From Dipylidium caninum (taxonomy: Eukaryota; Platyhelminthes; Cestoda; Cyclophyllidea; Dipylidiidae), in NCBI GenBank assembly GCA_017562135.1, contig QEYB01000180.1, positions 434,001 through 498,000 on the forward strand: DNA of 64,000 bases. The letters run 5' to 3'. The notes under the pieces were generated by a model, which saw only the letters and a list, made by a program, of their open reading frames with translations, ran no database searches and was not told the DNA's origin. How positions within the stretch are numbered: the first letter of the stretch is position 1; every line of letters starts with the position of its first letter. Below are positions 1 to 14,189 of this stretch, in pieces. Both the position numbers and the translations under genes were made by a program.

Positions 1-802
1 GGAAGTAGAGCGTCATAAAATTTCTAATTTTCTTGCCGATCGTTTGCATTTTCATTATAATTTGTTGTGCGTAAACAGCCGTAACTGTTTGTCACATGGC
101 AGGAGTTCATGTCTTTCTTTACCTGGGTTATAATTCATGCCAAATGCGGATGCAGGACCTTTTCCGTATTCTCTCATTAAATTGTTTTCTGGTGCCATTT
201 CCTCGGTCACCTCGAAATGTTTGAGTTTTCTCGCCTACCTGCCTCATACATGTTACTGAAAATCTTTTTCTACCTGCTACGCCCATAGTATGGGAGGCGA
301 AGAATGCTCTTTACGAAGAGGCACTTTCGCAAGTTGGTGTGCTCATGTGTGCGTTTGCGTCGTCTGTCTCTTCGGCGGAGGGAGGTGCGCGCGCCATGGA
401 GATCACGTGATTTAGATAAGAAAGTGGCTCTGTAGTTCTTATTGTGACTAGTTCTTTTTCAATAGCCTTGCCTTCCCTAGGCTTCCCTAGTCGATCCAGC
501 ACACTTTCTTATTCCGCCCAAATGGAATGCTATTAAGGTGGTTTCGATTCTATAAAAGAGATTTTACGTGATTGTCTGCGGTTTTCACCTGCTGTACGCT
601 AGTCACTTGGCTTAATTTTGATTAATCTTTTGATCTGTTTTTTGAGAAAGTTAATATTTATTGAATCATGCTCCTGCACTAACTACAACGTCTTCTGACG
701 ACACTAATTCGGGCGAGCGATCTGACTTTCTACAGTTAACATTTCTCTGTAACTTACCTAGTTGGTAAAGTGTTCTAAGTGTGTGCATATGCGTATGCGC
801 AG
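1..802. other. No supported exon; probably intron and earlier part of the SNM1-like gene
   Basis: The SNM1-like exon starting at 803 opens in mid-protein, so this stretch should be intron plus perhaps an upstream exon. I looked for the family sequence expected just before it (a Gly-Lys-Glu segment) and did not find it. Mostly AT-rich, with a short GC-rich patch near 340-400. Confidence 0.4.
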
Positions 803-1639
803 GTTTGGCTGAACAGTTGCATGTTCGGGTGTGGCTCCCTGCCAAACAACGTGAGCTCGTTGCAGCGGCCGCTGAAGGTGGATGTGAAGTATGCTGTCGT
901 CTCCTCACCCTCACCACAGCCGCCTCGTCTGACGCACGCCTCCGCGTGATCGACATGGGCAAGCTCAGCCCTAGAGCTGTCATCACCAACCTTCTTCCTG
1001 CCGATAAACCCATAATCGCCTGGAAACCTTCTGGTTGGATGTACAGCCCTCACAAAAAGGTCACCGAGACTACGCTCCAACGTCTACCTTGCAGTCGACA
1101 GACATTTTTGCGACTGCGTAACAGCATTTCCATCGAAATGATTTCAAAAAACGTTTTTGTTTTTGGTAGGTTAAAAGTCTTTACCTGGCTATTATCTACT
1201 GTAGTGAATTAAGCTTCTTGAATCGACAACAGTTAGAGTAACTAGTTAAATGTGCTAGCAAAAATGTTTCCGTTTAGTAATGTTGTCATGGAATTTTTCA
1301 TATTTTTGTCTACAAGTTACATAGCCAATTTCTCGTGTTAAACCTGATTTGAGGTAACAATGAAATATTTGCTTTTTTATCGCTAAACTGAGTGTAATTT
1401 TTAGTTTTTCGAAAAACGCTATATACGCTTTCTTTACATGACACTTTATTTTTCCCCTCTTAGGAGCTGCTTATAGTGAGCATAGCAGCTTTAGTGAGTT
1501 GAAAGACTTCATTACCGAGCTGAGACCTGTAAGTGTTCTTCCAACAGTTTTCGGCGGAGCAGCTAAGAATGCACGCAAACACATTGAAGGTTGGCTTCGG
1601 AATAGTGGAGCGAGTGGCGCACGCTCCAACAAGTTCTGA
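803..1639 (+). CDS. DCLRE1A: SNM1/DCLRE1-family DNA cross-link repair nuclease, C-terminal end (5' part outside window)
   Basis: Two exons join in phase 1: 803-1165 (acceptor GCGCAG, donor TTTG|GTAGGT) and 1464-1639 (acceptor CCCCTCTTAG, stop TGA at 1637). They encode the last ~179 residues of a metallo-beta-lactamase/beta-CASP nuclease. Seen directly: IIAWKPSGW, then NVFVFGAAYSEHSSFSELK, then LRPVSVLPTV and a short tail. In the SNM1/Artemis family the His of the SEHSS segment is motif B and the Val after PT is motif C; Val there marks DNA- rather than RNA-processing members. These proteins trim DNA 5' ends during interstrand cross-link repair and telomere end processing in the nucleus. The catalytic HxHxDH motif would lie upstream of the window. 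The PTV ending and short tail suit SNM1A, but parts also resemble Apollo (DCLRE1B), so the paralogue is uncertain. A GTAAGT at 1529 lies inside coding sequence and is not a donor here. Confidence 0.75.
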
Positions 1640-2688
1640 GTGTTTTATGTCATTAAGATTGCATTTATCACTATTTTTATACTCGCTCATGAGGCAAGTA
1701 AAGATTACAAGCCCGAAATTTACTCTTTTATGTGTGCCTTTTCGTAGACATTTTTGGGAGCTGGTACTTGTGCATAGAAACATGCACAACATAACGGGGT
1801 TACGCGTTACCTTGATAAGAGTGTTAACGAACTTATTGCTTTCCTTTCGCTTCCATGAAACACCGAACCTCGATCCGACGTTTTAGTCGAATATTTCTGT
1901 TTGTTTCACTCGAGTGGGTTTAACTCTGTCTTTTTGTATTTCGTAGACTTCATTGCTGTAATCCACGAATTGCGAGGCTTGAGTGCTGTTCGGCATAAAA
2001 AATTTCAGCAAGTACAAAGTGGACATTTCTGTTTCGTTACAGAAGTCATATGGGAGCCAATTTTCATACACTATCGCACATGATGATTTCCTCTTGTACA
2101 GAAGGCCAATTTCCAAAGTACACTAAACTTTATACGAGGCTCGTAGAATCAGAGGACCAGATAGTCTGTCTCGCACAAGTTTATTGTTACAGCTTATGTT
2201 TGATAACATGTATTGTATAGGATGGTTTTGGTTATTTAAGGGAAAGAAATTTAAATCTGGTATTTAGCCCCTAGCATAGTCTCCCAGAGTCTGCCACGTC
2301 CGGTTGATCCGTCATTAATAAGTCTGGTTAGATTTCGGTTGTTCAGAGCTGGTTCAAGAGCAAAACACGACCGCTATTCGTCTAGACAGGATAATCTTCA
2401 CACCTATTTCGACACCGATAGTTCAAAAGGTTTGGGTTCCTATGGCTTAAGGTCGGTGTTAGTCATGAATTTGGCAATGAAAAATGCATACCGTTTGCCG
2501 GTTTTCAAGATCACATTAAATATGATATCAGGTAAAATTGGCGTGATCACAAAGGATGAAAGGTGTGTAGTACAGTTTCTTAGAAAGACTGTCAAGGCGA
2601 AGGAGAGTAGGAAATGTAAAAAAAAGAGCTCTGTTCTTATAGCAGACAGCCATGGCAGTTACACCGGAAACAAGGACTGCCGAACGCT

Positions 2689-4197
2689 TCAAGTGATATT
2701 TCCCAAATCACACCCAAAATGTTCGGGTGAATGGGAGTGGCGAGAGGTTTGCGTCGAGTTTGAGTTGTGTAACGAGTCGGTGGGGGATGAAGTGGAATTC
2801 CAGCGGTACGGACGTCGTAGCATCAACAGTTCTCCCTCAGCCATTAACCGTGCATTCTCTTCCAGAGCTACTCGACGTTCAGATTCCTCCAACTTTAGGG
2901 AGAGTTCGTTCACCTTTCGGCAACCGAAATAAACATAATTTCGTCAAGTCCTTTTGCAAGGAAAGAAGACTAAGTGAAATAGGCAAAGAGATAGCAAATA
3001 TCACGTGGTGGATTACTAATAAGACACGAAAAACGATACAGTGGTGCACACTAAAGGCGTATTTTGTCTAAGGTCTGGAATACGCGATTGTAGCATGTAA
3101 ATAGCAGGAAAAATAATGGGAAGATACGATTTTCAGAAGTAGCAACTACAAGTTCAATGTGAAGAAAAGTGGTTTCAAAAAACGTATATATGGGTAAAGG
3201 AATTTCAAATACGACTATTTAACTTACAAGCAATAAATAACAACTGGGTCCCATACGAAGGCGGATCAGCGCACAAGAGTGTATGAAAAAGTCAGCTAAC
3301 AAATTGCGATGGATTTGACAAGAAAGTTTTGTTCAATTAGGCCTTAAACTACTTGGGAAATGACTATAGAAAAATCGTGAGTGACATGAGGCCCAACCAA
3401 CACCAAATGAAAGCGCCTCGGTATAATTATTTCGCTAGAAGTTTTGAAATACAAATACATACATATATTTTTCGTCGCGGTCGGTGCAGTTGTCAGCAAC
3501 CAACGCCAACTAGAGAAAAACCACGACTAAGAAATTACAAGAAATGGGTGGGATCCAGCAACAACAATGAAAATGGGCAAACGATAGAACCATTCGAAAT
3601 GCAACAGAGGATGTATTAACAAGCATAGAGATGCTGAAATCGGCTAACCATTTTTTCTAATTCGTTTATCCGCACCTCGCACTCCTCAAGCCTCTGATCA
3701 CTACGCCTTGGGTACAATTTCAAATTGCTCGCGAAGTTGCTGGTATGGAGGTTGTGGTCACCGTCGTCGGTAAGGAAAACAAAAGTATCTAGAGGTGTGC
3801 GTGATTCCACACTTTGGCTGCGGGTCGCGTTACTTCCGTTAATAGGACGATGAGTCAGCAAAAACCGGTAAGGTTGCAGAGAATCAAACTGGCGTTGCAA
3901 AGATTCCTGACGCATTTCTATGATATGTATTTCTTCGCTATTGATACCCAACCCTGACTTCGCCTTGTCTAAGTATCCTATAAATGTTTTAAATAACCCT
4001 AAAAACCGCAAACGCACTTAAAGCCCTTTTGAAATGAATCTACCGCATCGACATAGTTGTTTTCTACGTGACCGATGAACCTGGAAATATTAAGAAGAGC
4101 TCGTTCCCCTCTGCGTTCATAATAGTTAGCCTGAAAAAGAAACACAAAGCAAACATAAGGGACTTACTAAAACGTAAAACTTCGACAATATCAGATA
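2689..4197 (-). CDS. Small coiled-coil protein of unknown function
   Basis: Four exons on the minus strand can be chained: 4168-4197 (30 bp), 4073-4130, 3649-3977 and 2689-2913. Phases agree throughout (0, 1, 0). The first intron is only 37 bp, with a clean GTAAGT donor and TTTTTCAG acceptor. The product contains ANYYERRGERALLNISRF, then a helical stretch with EEIHIIEMRQESLQRQF, then RLEECEVRINELEKM running into VNELSLKLEESERRVALEEN. The last two segments have coiled-coil heptad character and stay in register across the splice, which supports the join. I do not recognise the family. The exon at 4073 could instead run on to about 4036, and the 3649 exon could end at its own TAA (3616) if the last exon is not used. 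More 5' exons probably exist. Some family of scaffold or tethering protein is possible but not shown. Confidence 0.4.
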
Positions 4198-5108
4198 CTA
4201 TATGCCATTAATATTATGTAAGAATATTCAAATCTTGACGTTACACACCTCTCGTCCATCTTTTACTTTTACTTATTAGGATACTTGTGAAAAGACGCAT
4301 GAATGTTTATTCACTAACGGAATCAGAAGAAATAAGGGATATTTTGAGTAGGAACTCTGTGATCGTAATCAAGGCTGCAATGCTAGTAATTCGATGGTTT
4401 TAACTGAATGTAATACTGATGTTAAACATTGTTACGCTAGAAAAAAGGGTATCTAGAAAATAGCCAGAAATTCCTCATACCATAATAAGAAAACTTTACT
4501 CGACAGACGCAGACAAATGCGTCTACTACTACTGTCCAGTGACGAATAAATTGGCGTGGAATCAAAAGTTTACTCCACAAGGTAGCATATACCAGTACAT
4601 TAGGAATAAATGCTCCAGTAGACAGAGACCATTAATTGGCAAGGACGGTTCAAAGAATAAAATGCCGACCTCGTTCAAAAAACAGCTAACTTCCAGTGAG
4701 ATTTCCATGCTGGATTGAGATATCAATCACCACATTCTCTACAGACAGGAAGATAGTTGGAGAATTCTTTCGACCAATTAAAATGCAGCGTCCGTTGCTA
4801 CGATAAGATCAATTGGAACATCAGTAGGAACAACTATTATAATGACTTAGGTGTGACACCAGAGCTGAATAGATCAAATAAAATCTCCAAGTAAACCTTT
4901 ATGAAAGGCGTGAACTGGCTGCCAGCCGCATCAAGTAATAATTTGAGCAATCGTCAATTAAATATTAACAACGCTTGTGTCAAGGTCTTATGAGGTGAGC
5001 TTGGTGGTTCGCTCGGCTCTCCACACTTCATCGCTTTCCTGCGGCGACGAATGGGTGTTTTCTTATTATTTTGCAAATATGGACTCTAATACCGTACAAG
5101 ATACACTA

Positions 5109-5398
5109 ACACCATCACAAAATAGCGTCTGCTTTCAATGTGTCATTTGAATCTTTCCATTCGGGAGAAACGCCAAACACAGCTAGCGATGTCAGAAAGT
5201 TCTTTCCTCCTGAGGGCGCTGAACCTCTAAATACACCTACTGGCACTGATTTTCAAGGAATTACGCAGGCTAGTCGGATTTTCTTTCCGGACGACGGCGT
5301 GAAGAGGAATTTTATGTATCCGAACGGGCCCAATTTGCACACGGCTGAGACACTTCTGGACACCAAACTAGTAAAAGTTGAGAACTCATCCACCCAGG
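5109..5398 (+). CDS. egr: EGR gene, candidate upstream coding exon
   Basis: Open frame closed by donor CCCAGG|GTATGT at 5399. It ends in phase 1 (one base, G). The next supported exon at 11,444 begins with the two bases AT after the acceptor TTTCTTTTAG, so the join makes GAT and keeps the frame open into the zinc-finger exon. The protein is Ser/Thr/Pro-rich with FFPPEGAEPLN and a similar IFFPDDG segment. No ATG lies in this frame; the open frame begins after a TAA at about 5106. An ATG at 5079 opens a different frame (MDSNTVQDTLTPSQNSV) that meets a TGA at 5148. Either a further 5' exon supplies the start, using an AG near 5125, or one base is miscalled near 5100-5140. Membership in the EGR gene rests on phase match and strand only. 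Confidence 0.5.
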
Positions 5399-5448
5399 GT
5401 ATGTACTCCTTTTCCAGGATTAATTTTCAGAATCTTATTATTTACTGA

Positions 5449-8040
5449 ATGACTTTCCACTGGATATTTTCCTTTACCACTGATAACATTTCTAATTTAA
5501 CTAATTGTTTATTTCATATGTGTGCTTCTTCAATTTTGGCTGGTTCTGACTCCACTCTCTTTAAATATTGCATTTATATTGAAGAACATCCACTTAAATC
5601 GTTTTGGGTTTTAATTGGAAGGATATTCTATGATTCCATCACTGCAAAATGCGGTGTTAACGGACAATTTTGGGTTAGTTTACTATGGTTATCGTTACCG
5701 AATTCTCTGAAAGAAGGTATAGACTTTTTAGGTCATTATTTTGACCACAAACGGTGCCAAGTTTGCGAGAAATTTCTATTTTTATACAACCACGGCTTTT
5801 TTCTGCCAAAAACAAGTCTTAGTTCATTAGAATTATGTATGAACTTAATGAGCTTTCACTTAGAAATGGCCACATTTGGTTGTAGGAAATTGTGGTATAG
5901 AGAATACTCAACTATTTGTTACTCGTCTATATTTTTGCTCATTTTCCTACCTTTTGTACATTTACTTCGGTTTTAGGTTACGAATCACTATGAATTTTGA
6001 TGTCTTTCTCCTATTGAGTGTGTCGCGCATTAAACATTCTTGCGCATACGTGTGTGTGCGCACAAGCCAAACAGTACGAAATGTGTGCAAGTACATACGC
6101 CCTCTTTACACTGATACTTTAATCATCTTACTCATACGTCATAACTTCAGTTTTTCGGCAAGTGACAATCCTTCGTCACTATCTGCCACAGATGTCCATA
6201 GACTTTTACTTCAATTTATTACACTTTTTTGGCAACCATTTGTCAATATTTGACATCCTTTGTTCTATGTAGTTTGACAATACTCCGCTTTTGGATCACT
6301 GATAATGCTGTTCTACAATCAAACTTGTTATTCCTGGCTCCTATTGCCAAATTTTTCAGGCTGTTATTTAAAGCTTCGTATTCGAAGCACAATTGGATTC
6401 TTTTATGGTATTTACATGTAGTCCGTATTTACTCGAGAATGCGTACCTATATTTTTTCCGATATTGCTTTTCTTCTTGTAAAAAACCAGTGTCAAACGTG
6501 ATATCCTTTGTGCCTTATTGCTGTATGACTGCATTTATTTTTCCGTAATTGCAAACAATTTAAGCTTTTCAATACGTCATATCCCAATCATAAATCGTTG
6601 CTTCGGTTTTTTAATCTCTTAAGCTAAAATTTCTTGCCGTTAAGAGTTACCGTGGATTTGGTTTAACTCACTATAAATATCGTACTACGGCGCATTTTTG
6701 ACGCTTTATTGTTTTCTGATATAAATGTATTTGTATTCTGGTGCATTAACGTAGAAGTCACGCTGTTGCTTAATACTAGCAAATATCAGTACTAAGAAGG
6801 GTGTTGCTCAAACAAACGAAAATGGTCGTCTGCCGATGACATAAACATCGCCTCGAGTGTGAACGCTTTATCTTCGCTAACGGCGTGTGGTTTCCCTTTG
6901 CTTATCGGGATATGTTTGTCTATAATTATTTCCGGATAAGTTGTTATTCGTCGATATGCAAAATAGGTTCACTTTATGGCATTCGGGATGATGCGTAGAA
7001 AAGGATCTTGGGCCTTTTATAGTGTGTTGATTCGGGAGACAAAAATACATATTTTAATTCTGGCTCCCCATTTACATGGTCAGGTGTTTTTTTTCTGTTT
7101 TTTTTGCTATTATCGAATATGAACAAAATCAGTCTGTGTAATTTATGTATTAGATGCAAACCTCTCCCTGTTTTCAACTCTCAGTACTTGCCACAAATTG
7201 GAGCATTATTGGATTTGTTATGTTGACAACAGATGATCTAGGAGGATATGCTTATATGTATCCGTTACTCTCAACTAGTTTATTGTGGTGGTAGGGCTCT
7301 TTCTTTCACTATCCTTATGGTACTTCTTCACATTTTCGTAGTTTTACTTCTTTTTATTCGACCTGAAGGATTCTTTACATTATGGTAACCTGGAATTTCT
7401 TGAAATGGGGATAAACGCTAGCTCATATTCTTTTTCCAATTCTTTTTATTGCTCAAACTTAGGTTAATAAATCGTTAACTGGAAATGAAAAATATATTTT
7501 CATATCCGTTGTTAATTTTATACTACCACTAAAGGAGTATGCATTCTGAGAATGGAGGGATTTTGAGGGTACATTGAGTATCTCCTCAGCCTCTTGACGA
7601 CATACGTGAATTTTGCGATTCCACATGCACATATTTATGCCGCTACGTCCAACTGTCAGTGTAGACGGCTGATTGGTTGTTGGTTAGTGCAAATATATTC
7701 ACCTACTTATTTAAAGTGTTTACTTTCCCTTTTTTGTATCATCCATACAAAGGCAGGTACTTAAATGCCATGCCATCTCAGTATCGTCGGTTTTAGGTGC
7801 TTTTAAATATTCGGCGTAGAGTAGCCTGGAGTAATTGCGAGTTCGGCGGACATTCGAAGGTAAGCTTGCAATTTCGAGTTCTACTGGAACCACGACTTTA
7901 TTGATTAGTGCTTATTACATGTCATTAGCGAAACGTAGCCTTCACCCGCCACAATCACGAGAGCAGCGCTTTAATCACGATCCCTGCTACCTAAGTAGGC
8001 CTATACACAATGTATGATAAACAAAAACTGTTGGGGCAGA
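5449..8040. other. Intron of the EGR gene (first half), no exon supported
   Basis: AT-rich sequence between the candidate upstream exon and the CpG-rich island. Long open frames such as 5449-5976 have no splice-site framing or family resemblance and read as low-complexity F/L/S strings typical of T-rich DNA. Confidence 0.5.
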
Positions 8041-8049
8041 TGATGTGGG

Positions 8050-8290
8050 CCAGGCGAATGCTGTCGTTGCTGCATACGCGCGATTCGCATTGTTGCGGGC
8101 ACGTGCACACCGCACGCGCGCGCTCGCGCCGCGCATTCCTCCTTCCTATTGGTTCGCCGAGTCTGCCCTGCGCGCAGTGCGGCCCTCTGTCCTCGCGCCC
8201 GCGGATAGGCGCGCGCACAAACATGCTAATTTCTTCGCTTCGCCTCGCGCGGTGTGTGTGTGTGTGTGTGCGTGTGCGTGCATGCATGTG
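8050..8290. promoter_or_regulatory. CpG-rich island with CCAAT and E-box motifs inside the EGR intron
   Basis: A sharply GC-rich, CpG-dense segment within otherwise AT-rich intron. It contains CACGTG at 8100-8105, an inverted CCAAT box (ATTGG, 8148-8152), many GCGCGC runs and a (GT)n tract at its 3' edge. This composition is typical of animal promoters, so an internal promoter for a shorter EGR transcript or an enhancer is plausible. No start codon or splice donor that would prove a transcript was found. Confidence 0.4.
8251..8290. repeat. (GT)n microsatellite running into alternating GC/GT sequence
   Basis: About ten GT units at 8251-8270, followed by CGTGTGCGTGCATGCATGTG. Strict purine-pyrimidine alternation over roughly 40 bp could favour Z-DNA. 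It borders the CpG-rich island. Confidence 0.8.
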
Positions 8291-8669
8291 ATGTATGCAT
8301 TCTGCAATTTGTCACCGCTGCTGTTTTAATCGCGATTTTAGTATTCTGTTTGTGTGTCCTCTCGGCGGCTGCTTCTCAACTCAACTCATTAATGCGGTTC
8401 ATTATCACTTGTTGTAAACACTTCTCATACTTCGCCGACAGTCCAGAAAATTTTTTTCCTACTCACCACCGTTAACGTTCGCTACCACGAAGTAGTGTTG
8501 AAACTATCAAAAACTTTGTTAAAGCCTAATTATTTGGATCCACCATTTTTACTATTAACGATGGTCCAACTTTTGTATAAAGTATTAATGGGTAAAGTTT
8601 CTGATAACCCAGTTATTGAATAACTGGACGTTGAGAAATGCCACATATAGTGGAAATACTTGCTCTTCC

Positions 8670-9070
8670 GATGCTTCTACGCTATCGCATCCACAGCAGA
8701 CGTGTCTCCTCACTTATGCAAAATAGAAATAGGAGGCGTCGTGGTTGCAGAACTGAGGACTCGTAATTTTTCTTCGATCTGGTCGATCTGTGGGTTTCAC
8801 AACTCTTCCAGTTCTCCAGTGTCTACTACAAGTTTTTCAATTACTTTCCCTTTTTGCATGATGAGTGGGATTACTTCGGCAGGTGTCTGTCTGATTTCAC
8901 TTTCATTGAGTTTTATCTGGAAGCCATTTAGCCTTGCCCACAGCTATTTCAAAGTAATTTGGGATAATTCTTTAGTGTTCCCCAGTGTTGATACAATGTT
9001 TTCTTTCACAAACTGAATCTTACAGATAAGGCATCGGCGAAATGTCCAAGTTCCTGTCTCCAATTTATAA
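8670..9070 (-). pseudogene. Possible decayed coding sequence (minus strand)
   Basis: One minus-strand frame reads as protein-like, lysine/glutamate-rich sequence (QFVKENIVSTLGNTKELSQ ... GFQIKLNESEIRQTP ... KGKVIEKLVVDTGELEEL) but is cut by a TAG and a TGA. The TAG could also be a splice acceptor, making the middle part an exon. No family is recognised. It could be a mobile-element relic, a pseudogene, or exons of a nested minus-strand gene. Confidence 0.25.
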
Positions 9071-9079
9071 ATGGGCCAA

Positions 9080-13338
<4,259 letters not shown>

Positions 13339-13742
13339 TAGATGCGTTTGCGTTCGTACGTCGCCCAGGTCTTTCGCTGTGTTACCCTCACTACTTCATC
13401 TCGTCTCCTCACCTGCCTATTCTCCTACCACTTTCATTTCTTGGTTTTACTATTTTTTCATAATCACCATTTATTCACCGCGGGTCTCCGCCAACCACTC
13501 CCAGATCCTTCTTTTACACATATACAGGCGGAGTATTTTTTAGCTGCGAACCCTTCTATACTTCGAGTAATGGATTTTACGACTTAAAAATGTTCACTCT
13601 TCTCGCCCTTTGCCCATCCTCGACCCCACTCCTCCGTCTTTAGGCGAACCAGGAAATTTCTCACCGCTTTCCTGGAGCCGCGTCTGTGCCAGCGCACCAC
13701 CACTGTTTCATTCTATACTTCGATTTTTAAGAAGAAACTACT

Positions 13743-13748
13743 AATAAA
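13743..13748 (+). terminator. Polyadenylation signal AATAAA of the EGR gene
   Basis: AATAAA about 405 bp after the EGR stop codon, in T-rich 3' UTR-like sequence on the same strand. No other good signal lies closer. Confidence 0.5.
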
Positions 13749-14042
13749 TGTGCCTATGGATGCTTTTACTGGTGACAGAATACGTAAATGTACACATAAT
13801 AATAATGATAAGAATAATAAGAATTAGGCGCCTAAGTAATTTTGGCTGTTTTCTCTCGATTTTTTTCAAATCCTTTTTCTATACTGGGACTTCTTCCTCT
13901 CTACCTTGACACCCATCGATCCTGAGGCATGTGGAGACTATGCCGAATGTTACTTTGTATACTTTCGAACGAGAACGTATTAAGATGAGCATTCTTCGAA
14001 TAAACCACAACCTCCTAAACACACTTACATCTTTTTTTCTCC

Positions 14043-14054
14043 GGGGGGGGGGGG
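14043..14054. repeat. Poly-G run (12 G)
   Basis: Twelve consecutive G, about 140 bp before the change from AT-rich to GC-rich sequence. Confidence 0.9.
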
Positions 14055-14189
14055 AACGATGATTTTTATTACGTCGGTGCACAATTTGTCCTGCTATTTG
14101 AACAAATAAAGAAAGACGATTGGAATAAACAACAACAAGCAGATTTGGCGTAATCACTCGGAGATCTTAATTAGGCGCCAAATTTCTAA

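Noticed and set aside
1529..1534. GTAAGT after LRP as a splice donor of the SNM1-like exon
   Set aside because: Reading straight through gives LRPVSVLPTV and a family-like C-terminus to TGA at 1637; the only following AG would leave a 19-bp intron.
2339..2932. 197-residue plus-strand ORF
   Set aside because: Antisense to a better-supported coiled-coil exon and lacks splice framing or family resemblance.
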